A DNA stretch of 64,000 nt from Pseudomonas knackmussii B13 (lineage in GTDB: Bacteria; Pseudomonadota; Gammaproteobacteria; Pseudomonadales; Pseudomonadaceae), in contig NZ_HG322950.1 in NCBI RefSeq assembly GCF_000689415.1, positions 2,673,501-2,737,500 of the forward strand. Direction: 5' to 3'. Positions 18,014 through 26,170 of the stretch are shown here, one piece after another (positions within the stretch are counted from its first letter, which is position 1; each line of letters opens with the position of its first letter). The notes under the pieces were generated by a model. The model made no database searches and was not told the origin of the DNA. It saw only the letters and a list, made by a program, of their open reading frames with translations. The position numbers and the translations under genes were made by a program.

Positions 18014-18688
18014 ATGAAATTCTTCTTCCACCCGTCTCCCAACCCGATGAAAGCCGCGCTTCTGCTGGAGGAACTGCAGGTTCCCTACGAGGTGATCGGC
18101 GTCGATACCTTCAAGGGCGAGCAGCACACGCCGGCCTTCCGCAAGATCAACCCGAACGCCAAGGTGCCGGCGCTGGTCGATGGCGACGCCACCGTGTTCG
18201 ACTCCCACGCGATCCTGCTCTACCTCGCCGAGAAGCATGGGCGCTTCCTCCCGACCGGCGCGGCCGAGCGTGGGGCGCTGCTGTCCTGGCTGCAGTTCAT
18301 CGCCACCGGGCTGTCGCCGTTCTCCGGCCAGGCCGTGCACTTCCTGCACCATGCTCCTGAAGAGCTGCCCTATGCGCGCAACCGCTACCTGAAGGAAGTC
18401 GAGCGGTACTACCGGGTGCTCGACGAACGCCTGGCGCAGAGCCGCTACCTGGCTGGCGACGAGTACAGCATCGCCGACATCGCGTTGTGGGGCTGGGCCA
18501 ACTTCGCCGGCTACATCCTTGGCGAGCAGGGCCTGAGCGCTTATCCGAGCGTGCAGCGGCTGGTGGCGGAGATCGCCGAGCGGCCGGCGGCCCAGCGCGC
18601 GCTGCAACTCAAGGAGCGCCTGGTGCTGAAGGCGGAGTTCGACGAGGAAACCCGTCGCGCGCTCTTCCCGCAGAACGTCCCGGCCTGA
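18014..18688 (+). CDS. Glutathione S-transferase family protein
   Basis: The 224-residue protein has the thioredoxin-like N-terminal domain (MKFFFHPSPNPMKAALLLEEL, KINPNAKVPALVDGD with the cis-Pro, and FDSHAILLYLAEK). The all-helical C-terminal domain contains YLAGDEYSIADIALWGW. It should conjugate glutathione to, or isomerise, a small electrophile. It is the first gene of a rightward pair with the VOC protein 17 bases downstream and is divergent from a LysR regulator. Confidence 0.92.
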   Translation: MKFFFHPSPNPMKAALLLEELQVPYEVIGVDTFKGEQHTPAFRKINPNAKVPALVDGDATVFDSHAILLYLAEKHGRFLPTGAAERGALLSWLQFIATGLSPFSGQAVHFLHHAPEELPYARNRYLKEVERYYRVLDERLAQSRYLAGDEYSIADIALWGWANFAGYILGEQGLSAYPSVQRLVAEIAERPAAQRALQLKERLVLKAEFDEETRRALFPQNVPA

Positions 18689-18705
18689 GCCCAGGAGGTC
18701 TTCCC

Positions 18706-19143
18706 ATGAGCACGTCCGCCTCCCATCCGCTCGCCGGCCGCCTGCTGCTGAACAACCTCGCGCTGGCCGTGGCCGATCTGCCCAGGGTGATCGACTGGTA
18801 CCAGCGCGTCCTCGGCTTCGTCGTCGAGGAGCGCGGGCACTTCGAGCCGGTGGCGGCGGACTTCGCCATGCTGGTAGGCGCCGGAGTACGCCTGGAACTG
18901 GTGGCCAGCCGCCGCGCGATCCTGCGCGAGGTCGACCGCACGCCGCCGCCACGGCACCTGCAGGTGCTCGGCTGGAAGGCGCTGGTGCTGCAGTGCGATG
19001 ACCTCGCGGCGCTCGGCGAGCACTTGCGCGCGGAAGGTGTGGAACTGCTCTGGGAAGCCCAGCCGCTGAACGAGTCGCGCAGCTCCACCCTGCTGCGCGA
19101 CCCGGAAGGCAACCTGATCAACATCTTCGGCCCGCGCCGCTAG
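18706..19143 (+). CDS. VOC (glyoxalase/bleomycin-resistance fold) family protein
   Basis: This 145-residue single-domain protein has the VOC pattern: NNLALAVADLPRVIDWYQRVLGFVVEE at the start and LLRDPEGNLINIFGP at the end, where the metal-binding Glu/His positions usually lie. GGAGG about ten bases before ATG 18706 supports the start. It follows the GST gene closely, which suggests a shared detoxification or ring-cleavage role. Its stop overlaps the end of the convergent dnaE2 gene by 4 bases. Confidence 0.88.
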   Translation: MSTSASHPLAGRLLLNNLALAVADLPRVIDWYQRVLGFVVEERGHFEPVAADFAMLVGAGVRLELVASRRAILREVDRTPPPRHLQVLGWKALVLQCDDLAALGEHLRAEGVELLWEAQPLNESRSSTLLRDPEGNLINIFGPRR

Positions 19144-22100
19144 CGGAAGTCGCGGCTGCGCACGTCCAGCCCGCTGAGCAGCTCGGTGCGGTCTACCAAC
19201 TGTTCGGCGATCACGTGGCGCACGCCGCTCTCGCTTTCCAGGCGGCCGCGCACCTGCAGCAGCTGTGCCTGCAGGAAGACTCGGCGCTGGCGCTCGGCGA
19301 GGTCGCGCCAGACCACCACGTTGATCAGGCCGAACTCGTCTTCCAGGGTGACGAAGGTGACGCCGCTGGCGGTCTGCGGGCGCTGCCGGCCGATCACCAG
19401 CCCGGCGACGCTCAGCGGTCGGTCGGGTTCCAGGTTCGGCAGTTCGCGCGAGCTGCGGCAGCGCAGCGCCTTCAGCTGGCCGCGCAACAGGCTCAGCGGA
19501 TGCGGACCGAGGGTGGTGCCGAGGCTGGCGTAGTCGGTGAGCATGTCTTCGCCGACGCTGGGCAGCGGCAGGCTCACCGGGGTTTCCGCCGCGCTTTCCT
19601 GGCCGGCGAACAGCGGCAGCTGCGGTTCCACCCCGGCGGCGGCCCAGCGCGCGCGGTGGCGGTGTCCGGCCAGGCCGCGCAAGGCGCCGGCGTCGGCCAG
19701 GCGCTCGCGGGTGGCGGCGTCGAGGTTGCCGCGGTAGCTGAGGTCGTCCATGCCGCTGAAGTCGCGCTGCTGACGGGCCTGGACGATGCGCTGCGCCACC
19801 TCTTCGCGCAGGCCGCGGACCATGCGCAGGCCCAGGCGGATCGCCGGCTGCGGCTGGCCGTTGTGTTCCAGGCTGCAGTCCCAGTCGCTGTAGCGCACGT
19901 CCACCGGGCGTACCTCGATGCCGTGGCGGCGCACGTCCTGCAGCACCTGGTCGGGGCTGTAGAAGCCCAGCGGCCAGCTGTTGATCAGGGCGCAGGCGAA
20001 GGCCGTCGGCTCGTGGCATTTCAGCCAGCAGCTGGCGTAGGTGAGCAGGGCGAAGCTGGCGGCGTGGGACTCGGGAAAGCCGTAGCTGCCGAAGCCCTTG
20101 ATCTGCTCGAAGATGCGCGCGATGTATTCCTGCGGATAGCCCTTGGCGCCCATCCGCTCGAACAGCTTCTGCCGGTGCGGCTCCAGGCCGCCATGGCGCT
20201 TCCAGGCGGCCATCGAGCGGCGCAGCTGGTCGGCCTCGCCGGGGCTGTACTCGGCGGCGATGATCGCCAGCTGCATCACCTGCTCCTGGAACAGCGGTAC
20301 GCCGAGGGTGCGTTCGAACACCGGCTTGAGCTCTGCGGAGGGGTACTCCACCGGCTCCTCGCCGTTCCGCCGGCGCAGGTAGGGGTGGACCATGTCGCCC
20401 TGGATCGGCCCCGGGCGGACGATGGCCACCTCGATCACCAGGTCGTAGAAGGTTTTCGGACGCAGGCGCGGCAGCATGGCCATCTGCGCGCGCGACTCGA
20501 TCTGGAACACCCCCACGGTGTCGGCGCGGCTGATCATCGCGTAGGTCTGCGGACACTCCGCCGGCAGGCTGGCGAGGGTCCAGCGCTGGCCGCGGTAGCG
20601 TTCGATCAGGTCGAAGCAGCGGCGCAGGGCGCTGAGCATGCCCAGGGCGAGCACGTCGACCTTGAGCAGGCCGACCGCGTCGAGGTCGTCCTTGTCCCAC
20701 TGGATCAGGGTGCGCTCGGGCATGGCGGCGTTCTCCACCGGCACCAGGCTGTCCAGCGGCTGCTGGGAAATGACGAAGCCGCCCGGGTGCTGCGACAGGT
20801 GGCGCGGGAAGCCGATCAGCTCGGCGGTCAGCGCCAGTACCCGGCGCAGGATGGGGCTCTGCGGGTCGAAGCCGGCCTCGGCCAGTTGCTCTTCCGGTGG
20901 CACCTTTTCGCTCCAGCGCCCGCAACGATCGGCCAGGGCGTCGACCTGGTCCGGCGGCAGGCCGAGGGCCTTGGCCACGTCGCGGATCGCGCCGGCGCTG
21001 CGATAGCTGCTGACCACCGCGGTCAGCGCTGCGCGATGCCGGCCGTAGCGGCGGAACACGTACTGGATGACTTCCTCGCGGCGCTCGTGCTCGAAGTCGA
21101 CGTCGATGTCCGGCGGCTCGTTGCGCTCGCGGGAGATGAAACGCTCGAAGAGCAGGTTGGCCTGCGACGGGTCGAGCTCGGTGATGCCGAGGGCGAAGCA
21201 CACCGCCGAGTTGGCCGCCGAGCCGCGGCCCTGGCAGAGGATGCCGCGGCCACGGGCGAAGGCGACCAGGTCGTGGACGGTGAGGAAGTAGCTGTCGTAG
21301 CCCAGCTCGGCGATCAGCGCCAGCTCGTGCTCGATCTGCTGGCGGACCTTGGCGCCTTCGCCTTCGGGCCAGCGGCGGCGCAGGCCTTCCTCGGTCTTCT
21401 CGCGCAGCCAACTGCTCGGCGTGTGGCCTTCGGGCACCAGTTCGCGCGGGTACTGGTAGTCCAACTGGTCGAGGTCGAAGGTGCAGCGTTCGGCGATGCG
21501 CAGTGTCTCTTCCAGCAAGGCTGGCGGATACAGCTCGGCGAGCACCTCGCGCGGGCGCAGGTGGCGCTCGCCGTTGGGGTACAGCCAGGCGCCGGCCTCG
21601 TGCACCGGCAGGTGCCGGCGGATGGCGGTCATGCAGTCCTGCAGGGCGCGGCGGCCACGGGCGTGCATGTGCACGTCGCCGCAGGCCACGGCGGGGATGT
21701 CCTGGCGTTCGGCCAGCGCCAGCGCCTGGCGCAACTGGCCGGCGTCGTCGGCGCCGCGGAGGAGTTCCACGCCCAGCCAGAGGCGCCCGGCGAAGCGTTC
21801 GCGCAGCCAGGCGCCGTGCGGTTCGCCACCCGGGTCGGGCAGCCAGATCGCCAGCAGGCCGTCGAGGTCGCCGTCGAAGTCCTCGCGCACCAGGTGGTAG
21901 CTGCCCTTGTCGGCGCGGCGCCGGGCCTGGGTGATCAGCCGGCAGAGGTTCTGGTAGCCGGCCAGGTCTTGCGCCAGCAGCACCAGCTTGGGGCCGGCGT
22001 CGATGCGCATTTCGCTGCCGACGATCAGCGCCAGTTCGCAGGCCTTGGCCGCCTGCCAGGCGCGGACGATGCCGGCCAGGCTGCACTCGTCGGTGATCGC

Positions 22101-22214
22101 CAGGGCGCGGTAGCCCAGGCGCGCGGCACGCTCGAAGAGCTCCTGGGCGCTGGAGGCACCGCGCTGGAAGCTGAAGTTCGACAGGCAGTGCAGCTCGGCG
22201 TAGGCGGGCGTCAT
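19140..22214 (-). CDS. dnaE2: Error-prone DNA polymerase III alpha, DnaE2/ImuC
   Basis: The product is 1,024 residues starting MTPAYAELHCLSNFSFQRGAS, the PHP-domain opening of C-family polymerases. The PDIDVDFEHERREEVIQYVF motif near residue 368 carries catalytic aspartates. An OB-fold (PLSVAGLVIGRQRPQTASGVTFVTLEDE) lies at the C-terminus. ATG 22214 overlaps the imuB stop by 4 bases, indicating translational coupling. DnaE2 performs translesion synthesis in damage-induced mutagenesis together with ImuA and ImuB. The operon is preceded by a LexA box. Length and motifs are complete. Confidence 0.95.
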   Translation of the reverse strand: MTPAYAELHCLSNFSFQRGASSAQELFERAARLGYRALAITDECSLAGIVRAWQAAKACELALIVGSEMRIDAGPKLVLLAQDLAGYQNLCRLITQARRRADKGSYHLVREDFDGDLDGLLAIWLPDPGGEPHGAWLRERFAGRLWLGVELLRGADDAGQLRQALALAERQDIPAVACGDVHMHARGRRALQDCMTAIRRHLPVHEAGAWLYPNGERHLRPREVLAELYPPALLEETLRIAERCTFDLDQLDYQYPRELVPEGHTPSSWLREKTEEGLRRRWPEGEGAKVRQQIEHELALIAELGYDSYFLTVHDLVAFARGRGILCQGRGSAANSAVCFALGITELDPSQANLLFERFISRERNEPPDIDVDFEHERREEVIQYVFRRYGRHRAALTAVVSSYRSAGAIRDVAKALGLPPDQVDALADRCGRWSEKVPPEEQLAEAGFDPQSPILRRVLALTAELIGFPRHLSQHPGGFVISQQPLDSLVPVENAAMPERTLIQWDKDDLDAVGLLKVDVLALGMLSALRRCFDLIERYRGQRWTLASLPAECPQTYAMISRADTVGVFQIESRAQMAMLPRLRPKTFYDLVIEVAIVRPGPIQGDMVHPYLRRRNGEEPVEYPSAELKPVFERTLGVPLFQEQVMQLAIIAAEYSPGEADQLRRSMAAWKRHGGLEPHRQKLFERMGAKGYPQEYIARIFEQIKGFGSYGFPESHAASFALLTYASCWLKCHEPTAFACALINSWPLGFYSPDQVLQDVRRHGIEVRPVDVRYSDWDCSLEHNGQPQPAIRLGLRMVRGLREEVAQRIVQARQQRDFSGMDDLSYRGNLDAATRERLADAGALRGLAGHRHRARWAAAGVEPQLPLFAGQESAAETPVSLPLPSVGEDMLTDYASLGTTLGPHPLSLLRGQLKALRCRSSRELPNLEPDRPLSVAGLVIGRQRPQTASGVTFVTLEDEFGLINVVVWRDLAERQRRVFLQAQLLQVRGRLESESGVRHVIAEQLVDRTELLSGLDVRSRDFR

Positions 22215-23626
22215 GCGAACCAGCCGTGGAGCAGCCACGGCCCCTCGTTGCCGACCTCGCGGTAGGCCCAGGCGCGCTGGCCGGCGCGGGTCTCTACCAG
22301 GTAATAGTCGCGGCGCAGGTCGCCGCCGTCCCACCAGCCGGATTCGATGCGCTCGGGTCCTGCGAGGATGCGCGGTGCGGCTTCGCGCAGCACCTGCGGT
22401 TGCGCCAGCAGCCAGCCGGGGCGCGGGCCGCAGGGTGCCAGCGGCGGCGGACGCGGGTTGTCGCGCGGTTGCCAGGCCTGCTCCGGTCGGTGCTCGGCGA
22501 GGGCGCCGAGGCCGTGCACGGCGTCGTCGCCGAGACGGGCGCGCAGGCGTTCGCGCAGTTGCTCCCAGGGCAGCGACTGTTGCGGGCGCTCGTCGAACAG
22601 CTGGCGGTGCTCGGGGGCGAAGGCCGGCAGTTCGTCGGCGTGCAGGCGCACGGCATACACCGGGGCGGGCAACTGCAGGTGCTCCAGGCGGCCACGGGTC
22701 AGCTCGAAGAGCATCGCCGGGTCGCGCTCGGCGCTGAGCAGGCCGACCGGCATGCGCGTGTCGCCTCGGCCGTGGTGTTCCAGGTGCAGCTCGAAGCGTT
22801 GCACGCCGCTGTCGCGGCCGGCGAGGAAGGCAGCGAGGTCGCCGGTCAGACGGCGCAGCGGGAAGAGCAGGGCCTGGGTCGACTCGACGTCGAAGTTCAG
22901 CTCGAGGCGCGACTCGAAGACCTCCGGCGGACGGTAGAAGTCCAGGGCCAGGGCGCGCTGGCCGAGCAGGGCGTCCAGGTGCTGCAGCAGCGTCGGCGGG
23001 AAGCGCCGGGCCAGGCCGTCGCGGGGCAGGACGAGGACCTGCTGCAGCGTGCGCAGGCCCATGCGTGCCAGGCTGGAAAGGGCTTCTTTCGGCAGGCCGC
23101 AGCGCTCCAGCGGCAGGCGGCCGAGGACTTCACGCAGCTCGCCGGGGTCTTCCACGACCAGGCCGTCGCCGGCGTTGACCAGCACCCGCGCGGCGACCGG
23201 ATTGGGCGCCAGGCCGATGCGCTGGCGAAAGCCCAGGGCGTCCAGCTCGGCGCGCAGGCGTGCCTCGAAGCGCGGCCAGGGCCCGAACAGGCCGAGGCTG
23301 GAACGCACCTCCAGCAGCAGGGCGCGCGGATAGTGCTGGCTGACCTGTGAGCTGAAGCCGTAAGCCCAGGCGGCGAGCAGGTCGTGGCAGCGCTGGATTT
23401 CCTCGGCGTCGTAGTCGGCACAGGCGAAATCGCCGCTCAGGGCGCGCGCGGCGGTCAGCGATTGCCCGGGGCGCAGGCCGAGCTGGCGGGCCGCCGGGTT
23501 GAGCGCCTGGATGACGCGGCGCTGCGCCGGGCCGCCGAGCAGGGCCAGGGGCGCCTCGGGATCGGCGCGGCCGCGCAACGCGGCGTCCATCGCCAGCTGC
23601 GGTAAAAGGATGCAGGCCCAGAGCAT
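22211..23626 (-). CDS. imuB: Y-family polymerase-like mutagenesis protein ImuB
   Basis: This 471-residue protein has a Y-family polymerase fold (ALLLEVRSSLGLFG, IGLAPNPVAARVLVN, LPLERCGLP) but lacks the catalytic acidic motif: the N-terminus reads CILLPQLAMDAALRG where active enzymes have a DxDxFFAxVE-type sequence. ImuB is known as an inactive adaptor that links ImuA, DnaE2 and the beta clamp. A possible clamp-contact segment is QQSLPWEQL in the C-terminal third, but this is uncertain. It sits between imuA (7 bases upstream) and dnaE2 (4-base overlap). Confidence 0.93.
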   Translation of the reverse strand: MLWACILLPQLAMDAALRGRADPEAPLALLGGPAQRRVIQALNPAARQLGLRPGQSLTAARALSGDFACADYDAEEIQRCHDLLAAWAYGFSSQVSQHYPRALLLEVRSSLGLFGPWPRFEARLRAELDALGFRQRIGLAPNPVAARVLVNAGDGLVVEDPGELREVLGRLPLERCGLPKEALSSLARMGLRTLQQVLVLPRDGLARRFPPTLLQHLDALLGQRALALDFYRPPEVFESRLELNFDVESTQALLFPLRRLTGDLAAFLAGRDSGVQRFELHLEHHGRGDTRMPVGLLSAERDPAMLFELTRGRLEHLQLPAPVYAVRLHADELPAFAPEHRQLFDERPQQSLPWEQLRERLRARLGDDAVHGLGALAEHRPEQAWQPRDNPRPPPLAPCGPRPGWLLAQPQVLREAAPRILAGPERIESGWWDGGDLRRDYYLVETRAGQRAWAYREVGNEGPWLLHGWFA

Positions 23627-23633
23627 GTCGGCC

Positions 23634-24251
23634 TCAGTGCAGCGCCGCCAAAGGCAGCGGCTTGGCCGGGGCCAGCCCGCCGCGGCACTTGAGCACGCGC
23701 AGCTGCGCCGGGCGCGTCTCGACCGCCAGGCGCAGGGCCGCGGGGGAGGGGTTGACTGCCTCGCGCAGCGGGCGGAAGGCGAAGCCCAGGGTCTGGCCGC
23801 TTTCCGCCGCCACCTGCAGGCGGCGCAGGGCGCGGTCGTCGGCCTGCTGCGGCCAGCACAGCACGGCGCCGCAGCAACCCGAGCGCAGCGCTTGTTCGGC
23901 GGCCCAGAGCGCGTCGCGGCCGTCGGCCTCGACCCAGATCAGTTGGCGCAGATCGACACCGGCGTCCAGCCAGGCGCGCGGGTAGGGCACATGCGGCGGA
24001 GCCACCAGCACCAGGCGCTCGCCAGCGGCACTCAGGCGCGCCAGGGTCGGCCAGAGCAGCTGCAGTTCGCCGATGCCCTCGGCGGCATGGAGGATCTCGC
24101 TGAGCGCCGCTTCCGGCCAGCCGCCGCTGGGCAGCAGGGCGTCCAGGCGGGCATGGCCAGTGGGCTGGGCGCCGGCCGGCGCGGCGAGCGACGGGCCTTT
24201 CCAGACGCGGCGCTGGTCGAGCAGTTCGCCCAGGGCTAGCGCGACGCCCAT
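23634..24251 (-). CDS. imuA: RecA/SulA-like mutagenesis protein ImuA
   Basis: The 205-residue product fits ImuA: GHARLDALLPSGGWPEAALSEILHAAEGIGELQLLWPTLARL resembles the RecA core, followed by LVLVAPPHVPYPRAWL and ALRRLQVAAESGQTLGFAFRP. It is the promoter-proximal gene of the imuA-imuB-dnaE2 operon. A LexA box lies about 65 bases upstream of ATG 24251. A linked lexA2, as found in P. putida cassettes, is absent here, as I recall for P. aeruginosa. Confidence 0.9.
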   Translation of the reverse strand: MGVALALGELLDQRRVWKGPSLAAPAGAQPTGHARLDALLPSGGWPEAALSEILHAAEGIGELQLLWPTLARLSAAGERLVLVAPPHVPYPRAWLDAGVDLRQLIWVEADGRDALWAAEQALRSGCCGAVLCWPQQADDRALRRLQVAAESGQTLGFAFRPLREAVNPSPAALRLAVETRPAQLRVLKCRGGLAPAKPLPLAALH

Positions 24252-24661
24252 GTCCGCACCGGGAGGATGTGTCTGAAGGGAAGGGATGAAGGCGTCATGG
24301 GGATGTCAGAAAATACTGTATGGAAATACAGTATCGGTCGACCTCTGCCCACGGGTCAATATCGCCGCACGCCGGGGCACAGCGGCCAACGTGGGGGCGC
24401 GGTGCGCAGCCTGGCCGTCCGTCGGGTAGGCTCTTAGGCGTCTGTAGGAATTGATCGGGCGGGGTTGTGCGATATGTCGATGCTGACTTTTTGCTACTAC
24501 TGATCGAACTTGCCGGCGAAAAGCCGGTCAGAGATGCCGTATTCGGGCTTCTGCGCCTCGTCCGGACGCCCCCAAGGGAGTAAGGGCCGGGCATTGTAAG
24601 CCGCACGCGGCCTCATTAGACTGCGCGCCATTCATACCCTCGTTCCTGTCGAAGGACTCAC
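24252..24661. other. Intergenic region between divergent imuA and galU
   Basis: These 410 bases carry the LexA box near the imuA end and a small hairpin CCGGC-GAAAA-GCCGG at 24513–24527. The galU ribosome site AAGGA is at 24652–24656. I see no convincing small gene or RNA gene. Confidence 0.5.
24316..24331. promoter_or_regulatory. LexA (SOS) box upstream of imuA
   Basis: CTGTATGGAAATACAG matches the gamma-proteobacterial LexA consensus CTGT-N8-ACAG, with near-dyad flanks (ATACTGTAT…AATACAGTAT). It lies 65 bases before the imuA start, in a good position to repress the cassette. Confidence 0.88.
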
Positions 24662-25501
24662 ATGATCAAGAAATGTCTGTTCCCGGCTGCCGGTTACGGC
24701 ACCCGCTTCCTCCCGGCCACCAAGGCCATGCCCAAGGAAATGCTGCCGATCGTCAACAAGCCGCTGATCCAGTACGGCGTTGAAGAGGCGCTGGAAGCCG
24801 GGCTGTCGGAGATCGGCATCGTTACCGGTCGCGGCAAGCGCTCCCTGGAAGACCACTTCGACATCAGCTACGAGCTGGAAACCCAGATTCGTAACACCGA
24901 CAAGGAAAAATACCTGGTCGGTATCCGTCGCCTGATCGACGAATGCACCTTCTCCTACACCCGTCAGATCGAGATGAAGGGCCTGGGCCACGCCATCCTC
25001 ACCGGCCGCCCGCTGATCGGCGACGAGCCCTTCGCCGTGGTCCTGGCGGACGACCTCTGCCTGAACCTGGAAGGCGACAGCGTCCTGAAGCAGATGGTCA
25101 AGCTGTACAACCAGTTCCGCTGCTCCATCGTGGCGATCCAGGAAGTGCCGCCGGAAGAGACCAACAAGTACGGCGTGATCGCCGGCGAGATGATCCGCGA
25201 CGACATCTACCGCGTGAACACCATGGTCGAGAAGCCCAAGCCCGAAGAAGCCCCGTCGAACCTGGCGATCATCGGCCGCTACATCCTGACTCCGGACATT
25301 TTCGACCTGATCGAACAGACCGAGCCGGGCAAAGGCGGCGAGATCCAGATCACCGACGCCCTGATGAAGCAGGCCCAGGACGGTTGCGTGCTGGCCTACA
25401 AATTCAAGGGCAAGCGTTTCGACTGCGGTAGCGCCGAGGGTTACATCGAGGCGACCAACTTCTGCTACGAGAACCTCTACAAGACCGGCAAGGCTTGGTA
25501 A
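24662..25501 (+). CDS. galU: UTP–glucose-1-phosphate uridylyltransferase
   Basis: GalU makes UDP-glucose for LPS core, exopolysaccharide and trehalose-type synthesis. The 279 residues start MIKKCLFPAAGYGTRFLPATKAMPKEMLPIVNKPLIQYGVEEA, the nucleotidyltransferase signature. VVLADDL and GKRFDCGSAEGYIEA follow as expected. The length is normal. AAGGA lies five to nine bases upstream of ATG. It is a single-gene unit ending in a strong terminator. Confidence 0.96.
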   Translation: MIKKCLFPAAGYGTRFLPATKAMPKEMLPIVNKPLIQYGVEEALEAGLSEIGIVTGRGKRSLEDHFDISYELETQIRNTDKEKYLVGIRRLIDECTFSYTRQIEMKGLGHAILTGRPLIGDEPFAVVLADDLCLNLEGDSVLKQMVKLYNQFRCSIVAIQEVPPEETNKYGVIAGEMIRDDIYRVNTMVEKPKPEEAPSNLAIIGRYILTPDIFDLIEQTEPGKGGEIQITDALMKQAQDGCVLAYKFKGKRFDCGSAEGYIEATNFCYENLYKTGKAW

Positions 25502-25524
25502 TTCCAGCGCTTTGACGGTTTGTC

Positions 25525-25551
25525 GAAAAAGCCACCTTCGGGTGGTTTTTT
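25525..25551 (+). terminator. Rho-independent terminator after galU
   Basis: A run of A and G leads into CCACC (25532–25536), a TTCG tetraloop and GGTGG (25541–25545), followed by six T. It lies 24 bases after the galU stop. Confidence 0.88.
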
Positions 25552-25581
25552 CGTTTCTGCTCAAACGACTCGGTGTTCCCC

Positions 25582-25669
25582 CTGTAGGAGCGGCCCATGG
25601 CCGCGAATCGCGCGCATGGCGCGCTCCTACAGGTGAAAATCGGCGCGCGGAGAAGGTCCGCTCCTACGG
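25582..25669. repeat. REP palindrome cluster
   Basis: CTGTAGGAGCG (25582–25592) and CGCTCCTACAG (25622–25632) are inverted arms, followed by a third half-element GGTCCGCTCCTACGG ending near 25669. This is the Pseudomonas REP/short-palindrome type seen again at 31.8, 37.1 and 40.7 kb. The last half-element overlaps the end of the leftward VOC gene and supplies its stop codon. Confidence 0.75.
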
Positions 25670-26086
25670 AATCGGCATCGCCTCCGACCCCGGCCCCAGC
25701 GGCTGGCCGTAGCTGAACTCCACGTAATTACCGGCAGGATCCCTAAGTCCGCAGTAATAGCCGACCGGGTAGGGTTCCTGGCGCGGCGGCCAGATCAGGC
25801 ATCCCGCGCGCTCGGCTTCGGCGGCGATGGCGTCGACCTTTTCGTGGCTGTCCACGGCGAAGCCGAAGTGGCTGTAGTCGTCGCTGGCCAGGTGGCGGGA
25901 TTCGCCGCCGGGCATGATGACGAAGATGAACTGGTGCTCCTTGCCCGGCTCGGCCATCCACACGATGCGCGAGCCCTTGCCTTCGCGCTGGTGGATCACG
26001 CGCATGCCGCAGAAGCGTTCGTAGAAGGCGATGCTGGCCTCGAGGTCGGGAACATGCAGGGCCAGATGGGTCAGGGTCGGGCGCAT
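25664..26086 (-). CDS. VOC-family ring-cleavage dioxygenase/glyoxalase-like protein
   Basis: This 140-residue protein reads LTHLALHVPDLEASIAFYERFCGMRVIHQREG, with His7 in the metal position, then YSHFGFAVDSHEKVDAI and LRDPAGNYVEFSYGQPLG. It is one complete VOC module. The final codons run into a REP element (CCG-TAG-GAG-CGG), so the stop TAG is part of the repeat. In P. aeruginosa a similar protein lies between galU and gor, as here. Confidence 0.9.
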   Translation of the reverse strand: MRPTLTHLALHVPDLEASIAFYERFCGMRVIHQREGKGSRIVWMAEPGKEHQFIFVIMPGGESRHLASDDYSHFGFAVDSHEKVDAIAAEAERAGCLIWPPRQEPYPVGYYCGLRDPAGNYVEFSYGQPLGPGSEAMPIP

Positions 26087-26170
26087 GACGGCTTCCTCCT
26101 TCGCTGCTCCTGAAGGATAGGTCAGCGGCGATGAGGTATGCTGCCGGGCATCTGTACGTGGAGAACGACG

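Noticed and set aside
19215..22265. A ~1,000-codon open frame on the plus strand opposite dnaE2
   Set aside because: In high-GC genes the opposite strand often stays open. The minus strand has all DnaE2 motifs and the plus frame has a low-complexity Ala/Gly/Gln composition.
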